From an uncultured Flavobacteriaceae bacterium (GTDB taxonomy: Bacteria > Bacteroidota > Bacteroidia > Flavobacteriales > Flavobacteriaceae): 64,000 nucleotides of DNA. Both the position numbers and the translations under genes were made by a program. Every line of letters starts with the position of its first letter. Positions within the stretch are counted from its first letter, which is position 1. Under the pieces are notes generated by a model. That model was given only the letters and a program-made list of their open reading frames with translations, was not told where the DNA came from and made no database searches. Shown piece after piece: positions 18,206-26,885 of this stretch. The DNA lies in contig CANMXP010000016.1 of the NCBI GenBank assembly GCA_947501845.1, forward strand, positions 1 through 64,000, given 5' to 3'.

Positions 18206-20242
18206 TTGAATAAATATTGTTTTTTTATAGCATTCTTTCTTATAACTTTTGGCATAAATGCACAAAATGATCGTTTTGATGAAATGCTGGATAGCATCCA
18301 AAGGTTACGGAAATTGTCTAAAAATAAAGGGCTAGAAATTAATACACGGTTATTGCATGCCAAAAAGACCAGTGAGTTATCCTCAAAAATTAATATAGAT
18401 TCTGTTTCTATTAAGAGCAATGAAGCTCTTTCTGAAATTTATTGGAACATGAAGCTCTTTAACAAATACAGAGACCTTAATATAAAAAACTTAATAATCT
18501 CTAAAAGAGTTAATGATTCATCAGCAATAGGCAAAGCTTATTTTAATTTAGGAGAATTTTATAGAAAAAAAACTCATTTTGGAGATAGTGCTTATTACTA
18601 TTATCTCAATGCTGAAAAAGTCTATAAAAATTTAAATAGAAACTTAAATAGAAGTGAAACTCTATTTGGTATGGCTGTCATTTTATCCAATAAAAAAGAT
18701 TATGTCAGAAGTGAAAAAATATCTTTTGAAGCTCTTTCTTTATTGGAGAAACTGGAAGAAACAAATGATGTAAACCGAATAAAGTCATTTATTTATAATA
18801 GCTTAGGAATAGATTTCAATGAATTAGGAGAGCTTGAAAAAGCTATAAAGTACCATAAAAAAGGGTTAGAACTAAAAAGAAGCCTAAAAGGAAACTATGA
18901 AAAAAATATTTATAATTCATTAAACAATTTAGCCTATGTCTATAAACGATTAGGTCAATATGATTTAGCCTCTAAATATCTTAATAAAATATTAGAGAAT
19001 AAGAGTGCTCTAAAGGTGTATCCAAAAATCTTTGTAATGGTCCTTGAAAATTATGCGCACACTCTCTATTTATCTAAAAATCTCGAACAAATCCCTAATT
19101 TATACTTAAAAGCTTTAAAAATTGCAGATAGTGTTAATGCTGAATACCAATCGATAATAATACATCAACATTTGGCTGAATACTACCATGATAAAAACAA
19201 AAAAGATTCTGCTAAATATTATGCCTATAAAGCAAAAGATATTTCTCAAAAGTATTACAAAGATGATTTATTAAAATCTCTATCAATACTTTCTAAAATA
19301 GAAGATGACAGCATTGCAGTAAAACACTATGCCTCATATATAAAACTTAACGACAGTATCCAAAAAAATGAAAGAGCCACACGAAACAAATTCGCCAGAA
19401 TACAATATGAAACGGATACTTATATTGGTGAAACAAAACGTTTGACCACTCAAAACATTTTAATTGTTGTTATTGCGGCTATCGTCTTTTTAGTTCTAGT
19501 GCTTGTTTTTATTATAAGAGTCCAAATCACTAAAAATAAAATATTGAATTTTGAAAGCGAGCAACAAAAAGCCAACGAGGAGATTTATACCCTTATGCTT
19601 AGGCAACAGGCTAAGATTGAGGAAGGACGGCTTTTGGAACGCCATAATATTTCGGAAGAATTACATGATGGTATTTTAAATAGACTTTTAGGCGCTCGAT
19701 TGGGTTTAGAGTTTTTATCTATGGATGAAAAGGATAAAAACAAAGAAAATTATAACTTCTATATTAAAGAAATTCAGTCTATTGAAAGAGAGATCAGAGA
19801 TCTTTCCCATGAATTAAAGAATACGCGCATGAATCCAGATAGAGATTTTATTAGTATTCTGGAAGAGTATGTTTATAAACAAAGTAACCTCCATACTTTT
19901 CAGTATAGCATTAACCAAAAAAACAAAATCTTTTGGGAGGACATTAATGATTATACAAAGGTTAATCTATATAGGATTATTCAAGAAGCTATTCAAAACA
20001 TCATCAAACATGCCAGAGCAAATACAATTACTATTAATTTCTCTTTAGATTCTTCAGATATATTACATGTAAATATTATAGATAATGGCTTGGGATTCGA
20101 TTTAAATCAAAAAAACCAAGGTATTGGTTTATTAAATATAGAATCCAGGGCATCAAAAATTAAAGGTGAATTTAAAATTGCATCCGAAATTAAAAATGGT
20201 ACTACTTTAACCTTAGAAATACCGCTTTTTAAATCTCTATAA
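18206..20242 (+). CDS. TPR-repeat sensor histidine kinase (HisKA_3 type), orphan
   Basis: Signal peptide (1-19), then a periplasmic region of about 400 residues with tetratricopeptide repeats (for example KAYFNLGEFYRKK, YNSLGIDFNELGELEKAIKYHKKGLELK, NSLNNLAYVYKRLGQYDLASKYLNKIL), one membrane helix (about 416-438) and a cytoplasmic kinase core: the phospho-acceptor His487 in EELHDGILNRLLGARLGLE, and a HATPase_c with NLYRIIQEAIQNIIKHA, DNGLGFD and GIGLLNIESRA. This is the NarX/DesK-like class that normally signals to a LuxR-type regulator. No response regulator is next to it; the following gene is convergent. The start is TTG, directly at the signal peptide. Confidence 0.9.
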   Translation: MNKYCFFIAFFLITFGINAQNDRFDEMLDSIQRLRKLSKNKGLEINTRLLHAKKTSELSSKINIDSVSIKSNEALSEIYWNMKLFNKYRDLNIKNLIISKRVNDSSAIGKAYFNLGEFYRKKTHFGDSAYYYYLNAEKVYKNLNRNLNRSETLFGMAVILSNKKDYVRSEKISFEALSLLEKLEETNDVNRIKSFIYNSLGIDFNELGELEKAIKYHKKGLELKRSLKGNYEKNIYNSLNNLAYVYKRLGQYDLASKYLNKILENKSALKVYPKIFVMVLENYAHTLYLSKNLEQIPNLYLKALKIADSVNAEYQSIIIHQHLAEYYHDKNKKDSAKYYAYKAKDISQKYYKDDLLKSLSILSKIEDDSIAVKHYASYIKLNDSIQKNERATRNKFARIQYETDTYIGETKRLTTQNILIVVIAAIVFLVLVLVFIIRVQITKNKILNFESEQQKANEEIYTLMLRQQAKIEEGRLLERHNISEELHDGILNRLLGARLGLEFLSMDEKDKNKENYNFYIKEIQSIEREIRDLSHELKNTRMNPDRDFISILEEYVYKQSNLHTFQYSINQKNKIFWEDINDYTKVNLYRIIQEAIQNIIKHARANTITINFSLDSSDILHVNIIDNGLGFDLNQKNQGIGLLNIESRASKIKGEFKIASEIKNGTTLTLEIPLFKSL

Positions 20243-20507
20243 TATCTTCTTTCTTTTTAAAGACATAAGTATACAACCACATAAGCGTAAAAGTTGGTAT
20301 GACATCCAGTCCAGGTAAAGCTTCCTCAACAAAAGTAATAACACCTGCTATTTTACCAGGTTTCCCTTTGTATAATCTGGTCATTAAATAACCCGATAAA
20401 GGGGCCCAAACAATATCTGAAAATTCACCGATGCCTGGTATTATAAAAGACATATATCCAAGAGCATCTAAAATAATGCTCAAAATTAGTTTTTTGTATT
20501 TATTCAT
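20229..20507 (-). CDS. Conserved small membrane protein
   Basis: A 92-residue protein with two or three hydrophobic segments (about 8-28, 31-45, 68-85) and conserved-looking Gly/Pro motifs (LDALGYMSFIIPGIGEFSDIVWAPLSGYLMTRLYKG, FVEEALPGLDVIPTFTLMWLYTY). I have seen such proteins in many Bacteroidota genomes annotated only as hypothetical. Its 3' end overlaps the convergent kinase gene by 14 bases. Function unknown. Confidence 0.75.
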   Translation of the reverse strand: MNKYKKLILSIILDALGYMSFIIPGIGEFSDIVWAPLSGYLMTRLYKGKPGKIAGVITFVEEALPGLDVIPTFTLMWLYTYVFKKKEDIIEI

Positions 20508-20550
20508 TAAGTAATATTATACCATAGGATACGCAAGAAACATACCAAAA

Positions 20551-21138
20551 TTATTTCCCTATAAGTTTTAAAAACTCATTGCGCGTTTCAATTTTTTCGA
20601 ACTGTCCCCTAAATCCCGAAGTTGTTGTAATCGAGTTTTGTTTTTGCACGCCACGCATCATCATACACATATGGGAGGCTTCAATAACAACAGCAACTCC
20701 TTGGGGCTTCAAAGTATCATTTATACAATCTAAAACTTGTTCTGTTAAACGCTCCTGTACTTGCAAACGTCTTGCAAAAACATCCACAATTCTTGGCAAT
20801 TTACTTAGCCCGACAATATGTCCGTCAGGGATATAAGCAATATGTGCCTTACCAAAAAAAGGCAAGATATGGTGCTCACAGAGCGAATACAATTCTATAT
20901 CTTTTACAATAACCATTTCGTTATAAGACTCTTTAAACATGGCGCCTTTAAGAATATCAACAGGGTCCTGATGATAGCCTTGTGTTAAAAATTGCATGGC
21001 TTTTGCGGCACGTTCAGGTGTTTTTAATAGGCCATCGCGATTGGTATCCTCTCCTAAATCTTTAATAATATTTTCATACCTGTTTTTAACATCATCTGTG
21101 ACTTGCATGTTGTACTCTTCAAACTTTTTATATGGCAT
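20551..21138 (-). CDS. folE: GTP cyclohydrolase I
   Basis: FolE converts GTP to 7,8-dihydroneopterin triphosphate, the first step of folate and pterin synthesis. The 195-residue sequence carries the zinc ligands in [19 protein letters not shown] (Cys, His) and [18 protein letters not shown] (Cys), and the [23 protein letters not shown] signature. The short N-terminal extension [12 protein letters not shown] is plausible; a second ATG at codon 11 gives MQVTDDVKN and cannot be excluded as the start. It is monocistronic. Confidence 0.96.
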   Translation of the reverse strand: MPYKKFEEYNMQVTDDVKNRYENIIKDLGEDTNRDGLLKTPERAAKAMQFLTQGYHQDPVDILKGAMFKESYNEMVIVKDIELYSLCEHHILPFFGKAHIAYIPDGHIVGLSKLPRIVDVFARRLQVQERLTEQVLDCINDTLKPQGVAVVIEASHMCMMMRGVQKQNSITTTSGFRGQFEKIETRNEFLKLIGK

Positions 21139-21233
21139 ATCGGTTTTATATATTTCTTATTTCAGCGAATATCTTTTTCTTAATCTATAAAGTTAAGCAA
21201 ATTTTAACTTTTGCTTTTATTCAAAACTAGGAA

Positions 21234-21256
21234 AACTTCCACCTTTGGTGGAAGTT
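21234..21256. repeat. Short palindromic repeat (first)
   Basis: Perfect 10-base arms (21234-21243 and 21247-21256) around TTT. It has the look of an intergenic repetitive hairpin, not linked to the end of any gene: it stands upstream of folE, on the far side from its stop. Confidence 0.55.
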
Positions 21257-21358
21257 CATTCTTTTGGTATTACCGTTTTCATAATTTTGTTTTGATTATA
21301 GGTTTCGTGATATAATTGTAATTTTCGTTGTTTTAAAAACATTAAAGGAATTTGTCAA

Positions 21359-21391
21359 AGACCTGTCAGGTTTTGAAAACCTGACAGGTCT
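21359..21391. repeat. Perfect 33-base palindrome with ACCTGACAGGT core
   Basis: Sixteen-base arms (21359-21374 and 21376-21391) pair perfectly around a single G, and each arm itself contains the nearly palindromic ACCTGTCAGGT. Very similar palindromes are scattered in many copies in flavobacterial genomes, in the manner of REP elements. There is no T run, so it is not a simple terminator. Confidence 0.75.
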
Positions 21392-21571
21392 AACCATCAA
21401 AAATCGTAAAACCCTTTTAGCGGTGGATATTAATTTAAGAAAGCACCATAAATACAGTACGAAAGCATATCGTGGAATTCATCATGAAAAACTTACATTC
21501 TTGCCTCATTATATTCATTTTATGGACTTCAATAACCTAAAAAATACTTTAAATGCTAAAAGTAATTACTA
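21392..21571 (+). pseudogene. Possible 3' remnant of a degraded gene
   Basis: A reading frame without any usable start runs through the palindrome and on to a TAA at 21569-21571. Its translation ends with a protein-like stretch (LLAVDINLRKHHKYSTKAY, then GIHHEKLTFLPHYIHFMDF and NNLKNTLNAKSNY). The residue composition is credible for a real C-terminus, rich in His and aromatics, but I cannot name the family. The whole gap 21139-21625 holds no intact gene. It could equally be chance. Confidence 0.3.
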
Positions 21572-21625
21572 AATCGTTGCTAATAAATCTATAAAGTAGT
21601 ATTTTCAGCGTTCCAATTATTCAAA

Positions 21626-22288
21626 ATGATTCAAGCAAAAAATATTCATAAATATTATAATGATCTACATGTATTAAAAGGTGTGGACATTAACATTAAA
21701 AAAAATGAAGTTGTTTCCATTGTTGGAGCTTCTGGAGCAGGTAAAACCACTTTGTTACAAATTTTAGGGACCTTAGATTCTGCATCTTCAAAAGACAAGT
21801 TTGAGTTAAGTATAAATAATACAGATATTAATACGCTTAATGATAAAAAACTAGCCAAGTTTAGAAATGAACACATTGGCTTTATATTTCAGTTTCATCA
21901 ATTACTTCCAGAATTTACTGCTATAGAAAATGTGTGCTTGCCCGCATTTATAAAAGGGACTAAAAAAGTGGATGCTGAAAAAAGGGCCAAGGAACTTTTA
22001 GACTTTTTAGGCTTATCGCATCGGTACGAACACAAACCAAATGAATTATCTGGTGGCGAACAACAACGTGTCGCTGTTGCTAGAGCTTTAATAAATAATC
22101 CTGATTTAATTTTTGCCGACGAGCCTTCTGGGAATTTAGATAGCGAATCTGCTGAGATGCTACACAGCCTCTTTTTTAAATTACGTGATGAATTTGGACA
22201 AACCTTCGTTATTGTTACTCATAACAAAGAATTAGCAGATCTAGCAGATAGAAAATTAACGATGGTAGATGGGAGAATCTTAGTCTAA
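21626..22288 (+). CDS. ABC transporter ATP-binding protein, LolD/MacB-like
   Basis: The 220-residue ATPase has Walker [10 protein letters not shown] at 34-42, Q-loop [18 protein letters not shown], the signature [15 protein letters not shown] and Walker [14 protein letters not shown] with the SGNLD typical of the LolD/MacB/FtsE group. Such ATPases power lipoprotein release from the inner membrane or tripartite export. No permease gene is adjacent, so its partner lies elsewhere. LolD is the likeliest assignment but cannot be separated from related exporters by sequence reading alone. Confidence 0.9.
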   Translation: MIQAKNIHKYYNDLHVLKGVDINIKKNEVVSIVGASGAGKTTLLQILGTLDSASSKDKFELSINNTDINTLNDKKLAKFRNEHIGFIFQFHQLLPEFTAIENVCLPAFIKGTKKVDAEKRAKELLDFLGLSHRYEHKPNELSGGEQQRVAVARALINNPDLIFADEPSGNLDSESAEMLHSLFFKLRDEFGQTFVIVTHNKELADLADRKLTMVDGRILV

Positions 22289-22327
22289 CGCAATAAGTAT
22301 TTATCTATTAATTTGATTCTTGGCTGG

Positions 22328-22735
22328 TTATATTTTTTTGAAAATATACCTACAGCCTTCTGTGCATATTATAGTTTTAGGAACTAAAATCAAAAAGTCC
22401 GATTCAAAATTTGCACTATAAGAGATGATACCGTTATTGTCTTGAATTTCGTTACAATCGTACATTAAATTCAATGTATTTGACTCAAATTCGAATTCGC
22501 CTGCTTGACAACCAAAAAAACTACTAGAGACAAAAGTTCCATTATTCAAAAAGTTATATTCAGTTCCTTTTTCAACATCAACTTTGTATTGTGGGCCACC
22601 AGAACTTATATACTGTTCGACTAATTTCCATTTACCAATAATGAAGTCGTCGTCGAATTGTTTTTGTTCTTTGCTACTACATCCAACTAAAAAGATTAAG
22701 AGGATTGCTATGATACTAAATTTAAAATGTCTCAT
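22328..22735 (-). CDS. Lipocalin-like lipoprotein
   Basis: The signal peptide ends at a lipobox LVGCSSKEQ (Cys19). The body opens with FIIGKWKLVEQYISSGGPQYKV, the G-x-W motif of lipocalin-like domains found in many flavobacterial lipoproteins, followed by strands YNFLNNGTFVSS and GEFEFESNTLNLMYDCNE. The 135 residues fit a single small beta-barrel. Ligand unknown. Single gene, convergent with the ABC ATPase. Confidence 0.75.
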   Translation of the reverse strand: MRHFKFSIIAILLIFLVGCSSKEQKQFDDDFIIGKWKLVEQYISSGGPQYKVDVEKGTEYNFLNNGTFVSSSFFGCQAGEFEFESNTLNLMYDCNEIQDNNGIISYSANFESDFLILVPKTIICTEGCRYIFKKI

Positions 22736-22855
22736 ACTTATAAAGTTTATTAGTTAGATGCACATATTTTTATATGGTTGCTTATAATCTTGATAAAAAT
22801 TTAAACACGAAACAAATAGTAGTCAATAAGAATACTTATTTTTGAAAAAAAATTT

Positions 22856-23620
22856 TTGGAGAAAAAAGATCTCAAAGACTTTCTGGACACTAAAGTGATT
22901 CAATACAATAACCCAAATTTTATTGAAAGTGACCCTATTCAAGTTCCACATCAATTCAGCCAAAAAGAAGATATTGAAATCTCTGGTTTTTTAACAGCTA
23001 CTATAGCTTGGGGAAATAGAAAAAGTATTATTAATAATGCCAAACGCTTTATGGACCTACTGGACAATGCCCCTTTTGATTTTGTGTTAAACCATTCGGA
23101 AACCGATTTAGAAAAACTACTTCCTTTTGTTCATCGCACTTTTAACGGCAATGACAGCATACAATTTATAAAATCACTTAAACATATTTATGAAAACCAC
23201 GGTGGTTTAGAAGTTGTTTTTTCAAAGTATCAAGAGTCTACATCACTTCAGGTATCTATCTCAAAATTTAAATCGATATTCTTTGAAATTGAACATTTAC
23301 AAAGAACACAAAAACACATAAGCGATCCTTTAAAAAACTCTGCTGCTAAGCGTATTAATATGTTTTTACGGTGGATGGTTCGAGATGATAATACAGGGGT
23401 CGATTTTGGTGTTTGGAAAAGCCTCTCGCCTTCTCTATTATCCTGTCCCTTAGATGTGCACTCTGGAAATGTTGCTAGGAAATTAGGATTGTTAAAACGA
23501 AAACAAAATGATGCAAAAGCATTATTAGAATTGGATACTGCCTTAAGAGAATTAGATATAAATGATCCCGTTAAATATGACTTTGCGCTATTTGGCTTAG
23601 GTGTTTTTGAAGGGTTTTAA
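22856..23620 (+). CDS. TIGR02757 family protein
   Basis: The 254 residues match the TIGR02757 family, conserved in Bacteroidota and some other groups and of unknown function: IEISGFLTATIAWGNRKSIINNAKRFMDLLD, RTFNGNDSIQFIKSLKHIY, KRINMFLRWMVRDDNTGVDFGVWKSLSPSLLSCPLDVHSGNVARKLGLLKRKQND and DINDPVKYDFALFGLGVFE are all visible. The C-terminal pattern recalls the helix-hairpin-helix DNA glycosylase fold, but that is a guess. The start is TTG at 22856; a -7-like TATTTTTG lies 11 bases upstream at 22837-22844. Confidence 0.88.
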   Translation: MEKKDLKDFLDTKVIQYNNPNFIESDPIQVPHQFSQKEDIEISGFLTATIAWGNRKSIINNAKRFMDLLDNAPFDFVLNHSETDLEKLLPFVHRTFNGNDSIQFIKSLKHIYENHGGLEVVFSKYQESTSLQVSISKFKSIFFEIEHLQRTQKHISDPLKNSAAKRINMFLRWMVRDDNTGVDFGVWKSLSPSLLSCPLDVHSGNVARKLGLLKRKQNDAKALLELDTALRELDINDPVKYDFALFGLGVFEGF

Positions 23621-23667
23621 ATTCCTGCACTAGAACCTTCTCATCAAGGCATTTAATACCATAAAAA

Positions 23668-23701
23668 ACGATTGATAAACTTATTACCGCTTATCAATCG
23701 T
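23668..23701 (-). terminator. Intrinsic terminator of the M61 peptidase gene
   Basis: Eleven-base perfect arms (23668-23678 and 23691-23701) with a 12-base loop; on the minus strand the hairpin is followed by a short T run. It lies 25 bases past the stop of the peptidase gene. Confidence 0.7.
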
Positions 23702-23725
23702 TATATGATTTAATACTTATAATAA

Positions 23726-25618
23726 TTATCCTTTTAACCAAGCTTCGCGCAATGCCTTTTGAGCATCTGTAGCATCCTCTTTTTCTATAATAGCCTGACC
23801 TGTAGTATATGCCTGTGTCGTCGTTGTTTTGATAACAATCTCTTCACCATTTCTATTTAATTTTACTTCAACATCCTTACCTGATTTCCACATAAACACA
23901 TTTTGTAAAACCTGATTAGCATTTTGTAATGTTAAAAGTTCTCCATCAACAGATTTAATAACATCGTTTGCCTGCACACCTTGCTCTACCCAAAAACTAT
24001 TTTTTAAAACCATATCTGTAAAGAATATGGTCCCTTTTTGTGGATCTCCACTCACTATTGGCACACCATTCATTAAAATATAATTAGCTTCTACCTTAGC
24101 TTCTCCTATTTCCAAGCCAACTTTTTCGAAAAAGACACCATAATTTATAGGTATATCTCCTATAACATGTGCATCGAAAAATTCTCGTAGTGAAGGATAT
24201 GTCATAGCCACAATCTCATCTATAAGCTTATCATCTTCAAATGGTTTATTTTTTCCATATTTATTAGACAATTCTTTCATTAAAGATAAAATACCTCTAT
24301 ACCCCTTGCTTTCTTCACGCATTAATATATCAATACACATTCCAATTAATGCTCCTTTTTGATACACGTTTAAATATTCATCTTTATAAGGGGCCTTTAA
24401 AACATTCTCACTCATTATAGTAAAACTCATAGCATCATTCATTTGCTTAGAGCGTTGAATTTTACTCATAACCTTGTTAAAAAATTCCGCTTCATCAACA
24501 AGGCCTTGATCTACCTGGAACAATGTTGCAAAATATTCGGTAACCCCTTCGTACATCCATAGGTGCTTTGAAAACGTTGGATTGTTATAATCAAAATAAT
24601 GTACATCTTCAGAATGCACACTTAAAGGTGTTACAATATGAAAAAACTCATGAGAAACAACATCTATCATACTTTCTGCCAGCGCTTCCTTTTCCATTGA
24701 TTCGGGCAATACAACCACTGTTGACGTATGGTGTTCCAATGCTCCAAAACCTTTTGGAGAATCATCCTTTCCTTCAGATAGGTATAGATAAATATCGTAA
24801 CGTGGGGTTGCATTAATGTCTCCTAAATATGTTTTTTGAGCCTGCATCATCTTAAATACAGTCTCTTTTAAAGATTTTGCCGAATGCACTTTATTAGGAG
24901 AATATACACTTAATACAATTTTAATGTCTCCAACTTGAAATTCTTCAACATCTAAATTACCATACATCATGGGGTTATCGGTAATATCAAAATACCTAGT
25001 AGCAAAATAACTAGTTGTTATATTTTTGCTATCCTCACTAGTCTTAGACCCTACATTTTGTAGTGCTGAAGTACGCACAAAATCTGCCGAAGCCGTGACA
25101 TCTAATTTGTATTGATTATTTTTTAAAGAGTCGAAATACCCTATAAAACCATGTAAATTCAACACATAGTTATTAGCTTCTATATTAGTACCTGAAGGTG
25201 AAAAAGGCGTATCTTTTCCTATCCCTCCGTTTTCCTCTATATCGTAAGTATCATTAACTAAATAAGTAATCTTGTCCAATTGCTTGGCATTACTAATAGA
25301 CCACGTATTCGTATCTATTTTATTTACTGGCATATCGTTCCCTTGATAATCAATCGCTTTAAAGTCATCAATATACTTACCAAAATCACTTACCGAATAA
25401 GTCCCTTGAATGACCTTTGGCAAGCGGTATGTAACAGTTTCTACTGTAAAACGGCCTGGATTAATAGTTACTGGTGCCTTATCATTGTCAATACCAGTTA
25501 AATTTATAGATGTTGTTATTGGTAAACTTGTTGCTAAATCATTTTTTGTGTTCTTTGCAGAATTACAACCTGTTAGTAAAATGCCCGTAAACAAGGCGGC
25601 AAATATTTTAGTATTCAT
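23726..25618 (-). CDS. M61 family metallopeptidase with PDZ domain
   Basis: A 630-residue lipoprotein-type protein (signal peptide ending TGCNSAKN, Cys18). The zinc site HEFFHIVTPLSVHSED is near residue 325, with the third ligand Glu in EGVTEYFATLF, as in the M61 glycyl-aminopeptidase family. The N-terminal half is the family beta-domain, and the C-terminal 120 residues form a PDZ-like domain (PIVSGDPQKGTIFFTD, VEQGVQANDVIKSVDGELL). It probably degrades peptides at the cell surface or in the periplasm. Monocistronic, divergent from a glycosyltransferase. Confidence 0.92.
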   Translation of the reverse strand: MNTKIFAALFTGILLTGCNSAKNTKNDLATSLPITTSINLTGIDNDKAPVTINPGRFTVETVTYRLPKVIQGTYSVSDFGKYIDDFKAIDYQGNDMPVNKIDTNTWSISNAKQLDKITYLVNDTYDIEENGGIGKDTPFSPSGTNIEANNYVLNLHGFIGYFDSLKNNQYKLDVTASADFVRTSALQNVGSKTSEDSKNITTSYFATRYFDITDNPMMYGNLDVEEFQVGDIKIVLSVYSPNKVHSAKSLKETVFKMMQAQKTYLGDINATPRYDIYLYLSEGKDDSPKGFGALEHHTSTVVVLPESMEKEALAESMIDVVSHEFFHIVTPLSVHSEDVHYFDYNNPTFSKHLWMYEGVTEYFATLFQVDQGLVDEAEFFNKVMSKIQRSKQMNDAMSFTIMSENVLKAPYKDEYLNVYQKGALIGMCIDILMREESKGYRGILSLMKELSNKYGKNKPFEDDKLIDEIVAMTYPSLREFFDAHVIGDIPINYGVFFEKVGLEIGEAKVEANYILMNGVPIVSGDPQKGTIFFTDMVLKNSFWVEQGVQANDVIKSVDGELLTLQNANQVLQNVFMWKSGKDVEVKLNRNGEEIVIKTTTTQAYTTGQAIIEKEDATDAQKALREAWLKG

Positions 25619-25716
25619 CTAGTTAACGTTTAGTTATTTAATTGACGCGCAAAATACCAATATGTTACATGCTCTATTCTTAAGGTTATGTTAAAAAGAT
25701 AAATTATATTCGCCCA

Positions 25717-26724
25717 ATGCAACACCCTTTAATTAGTATACTTATTCCTTTTAAAAATACTGAAGCTTATATAAAAGCCTGTCTGGTTTCTATATTAAAT
25801 CAAACATATACTAATTGGGAGTTACTCATAGTTGATGATTCTTCTACGGATTCTAGCTCTAATATCGTTGAGACATTTGCCAAAAATGATGAGAGAATAG
25901 TACTTTTAAAAAATCAGGGAACTGGCATTATTGATGCATTACGGTTAGCTTTTAAACACAGTAAAGGTACATATATCACAAGAATGGATAGTGACGATAT
26001 TATGTATCCAAATAAATTAGAAGTGCTCGTAAACAATTTATTGGAACATGGGAAACAACACGTTGCTTTAGGGTTAGTGAATTATTTTTCTGAAACAGGC
26101 ATTAAAGAAGGTTATAAAAACTATGAAATTTGGTTGAATAACTTAACCAAAATGGGGAATAATTATTCTGAAATATATAAAGAATGTGTGATACCCTCAC
26201 CTAGTTGGATGATTCACAGAAACGATTTAATAGCGTGCGGCGCTTTTGAACCCGACAGATATCCAGAAGACTACGATTTAGCATTTCGATTTTATAAACA
26301 TCGCTATAAGTGTATTCCTTCTCATGATATTATTCATGATTGGAGAGATTATAGCTCACGAACATCCAGAACTCATGAGCATTATGCCGAGAATCACTTT
26401 ATAGATATAAAACTACATTATTTTTTAGAATTAGATTATAACCCTAAAAAAACACTGGTTGTTTGGGGCGCTGGAAACAAAGGAAAAACAGTTGCTAAAA
26501 CACTTATAAAAAAAGAAATTCCTTTTGAGTGGATTTGCGACAACCCAAATAAAATTGGAAGAGATATTTATGGCAACATATTAAAACCTTTTAGTACGTT
26601 AAAATCTATAAAGAATCCACAAAGTATCATTACTGTCGCTAATAAAGAAGCGCAAATTGAGATTAAAGACTATATGAATACGCTGGGCATGAAAAATATT
26701 TATGACTATATTTTCTTTTGTTAA
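25717..26724 (+). CDS. GT2 glycosyltransferase with C-terminal Rossmann-like domain
   Basis: Residues 1-240 are a GT-A family 2 transferase: ISILIPFKNTEAYIKACLVSILNQTYTNWELLIVDDSSTD, the DxD-type metal site RMDSDDIMYPNKL, and the acceptor-side PEDYDLAFRF. From about 245 a second domain starts with TLVVWGAGNKGKTVAKTLI and continues with WICDNPNKIGRDIYG, which resembles the nucleotide-sugar-binding N-terminal domain of PglD-type acetyltransferases. The pairing in one chain suggests a coupled step in glycan synthesis, but the sugar is not known. It is not inside a polysaccharide cluster. Confidence 0.85.
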   Translation: MQHPLISILIPFKNTEAYIKACLVSILNQTYTNWELLIVDDSSTDSSSNIVETFAKNDERIVLLKNQGTGIIDALRLAFKHSKGTYITRMDSDDIMYPNKLEVLVNNLLEHGKQHVALGLVNYFSETGIKEGYKNYEIWLNNLTKMGNNYSEIYKECVIPSPSWMIHRNDLIACGAFEPDRYPEDYDLAFRFYKHRYKCIPSHDIIHDWRDYSSRTSRTHEHYAENHFIDIKLHYFLELDYNPKKTLVVWGAGNKGKTVAKTLIKKEIPFEWICDNPNKIGRDIYGNILKPFSTLKSIKNPQSIITVANKEAQIEIKDYMNTLGMKNIYDYIFFC

Positions 26725-26885
26725 TTTTCGTACCATCTACTTATATATTCATTTTCATTTTCTATATTTCCCGAACGAATAAATTTTATAAATCAGTTAA
26801 GGTAGAAAAGCTAATAATATTTTTCATTGGTATATAATAATCAAAAATGAAAAAAAATATGTAGTTTTGACAAATATAAAAATGA

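Noticed and set aside
20551-21138. Riboswitch or attenuator before folE
   Set aside because: The two palindromes at 21234-21391 are too far upstream and too repeat-like, and no aptamer-like core was found.
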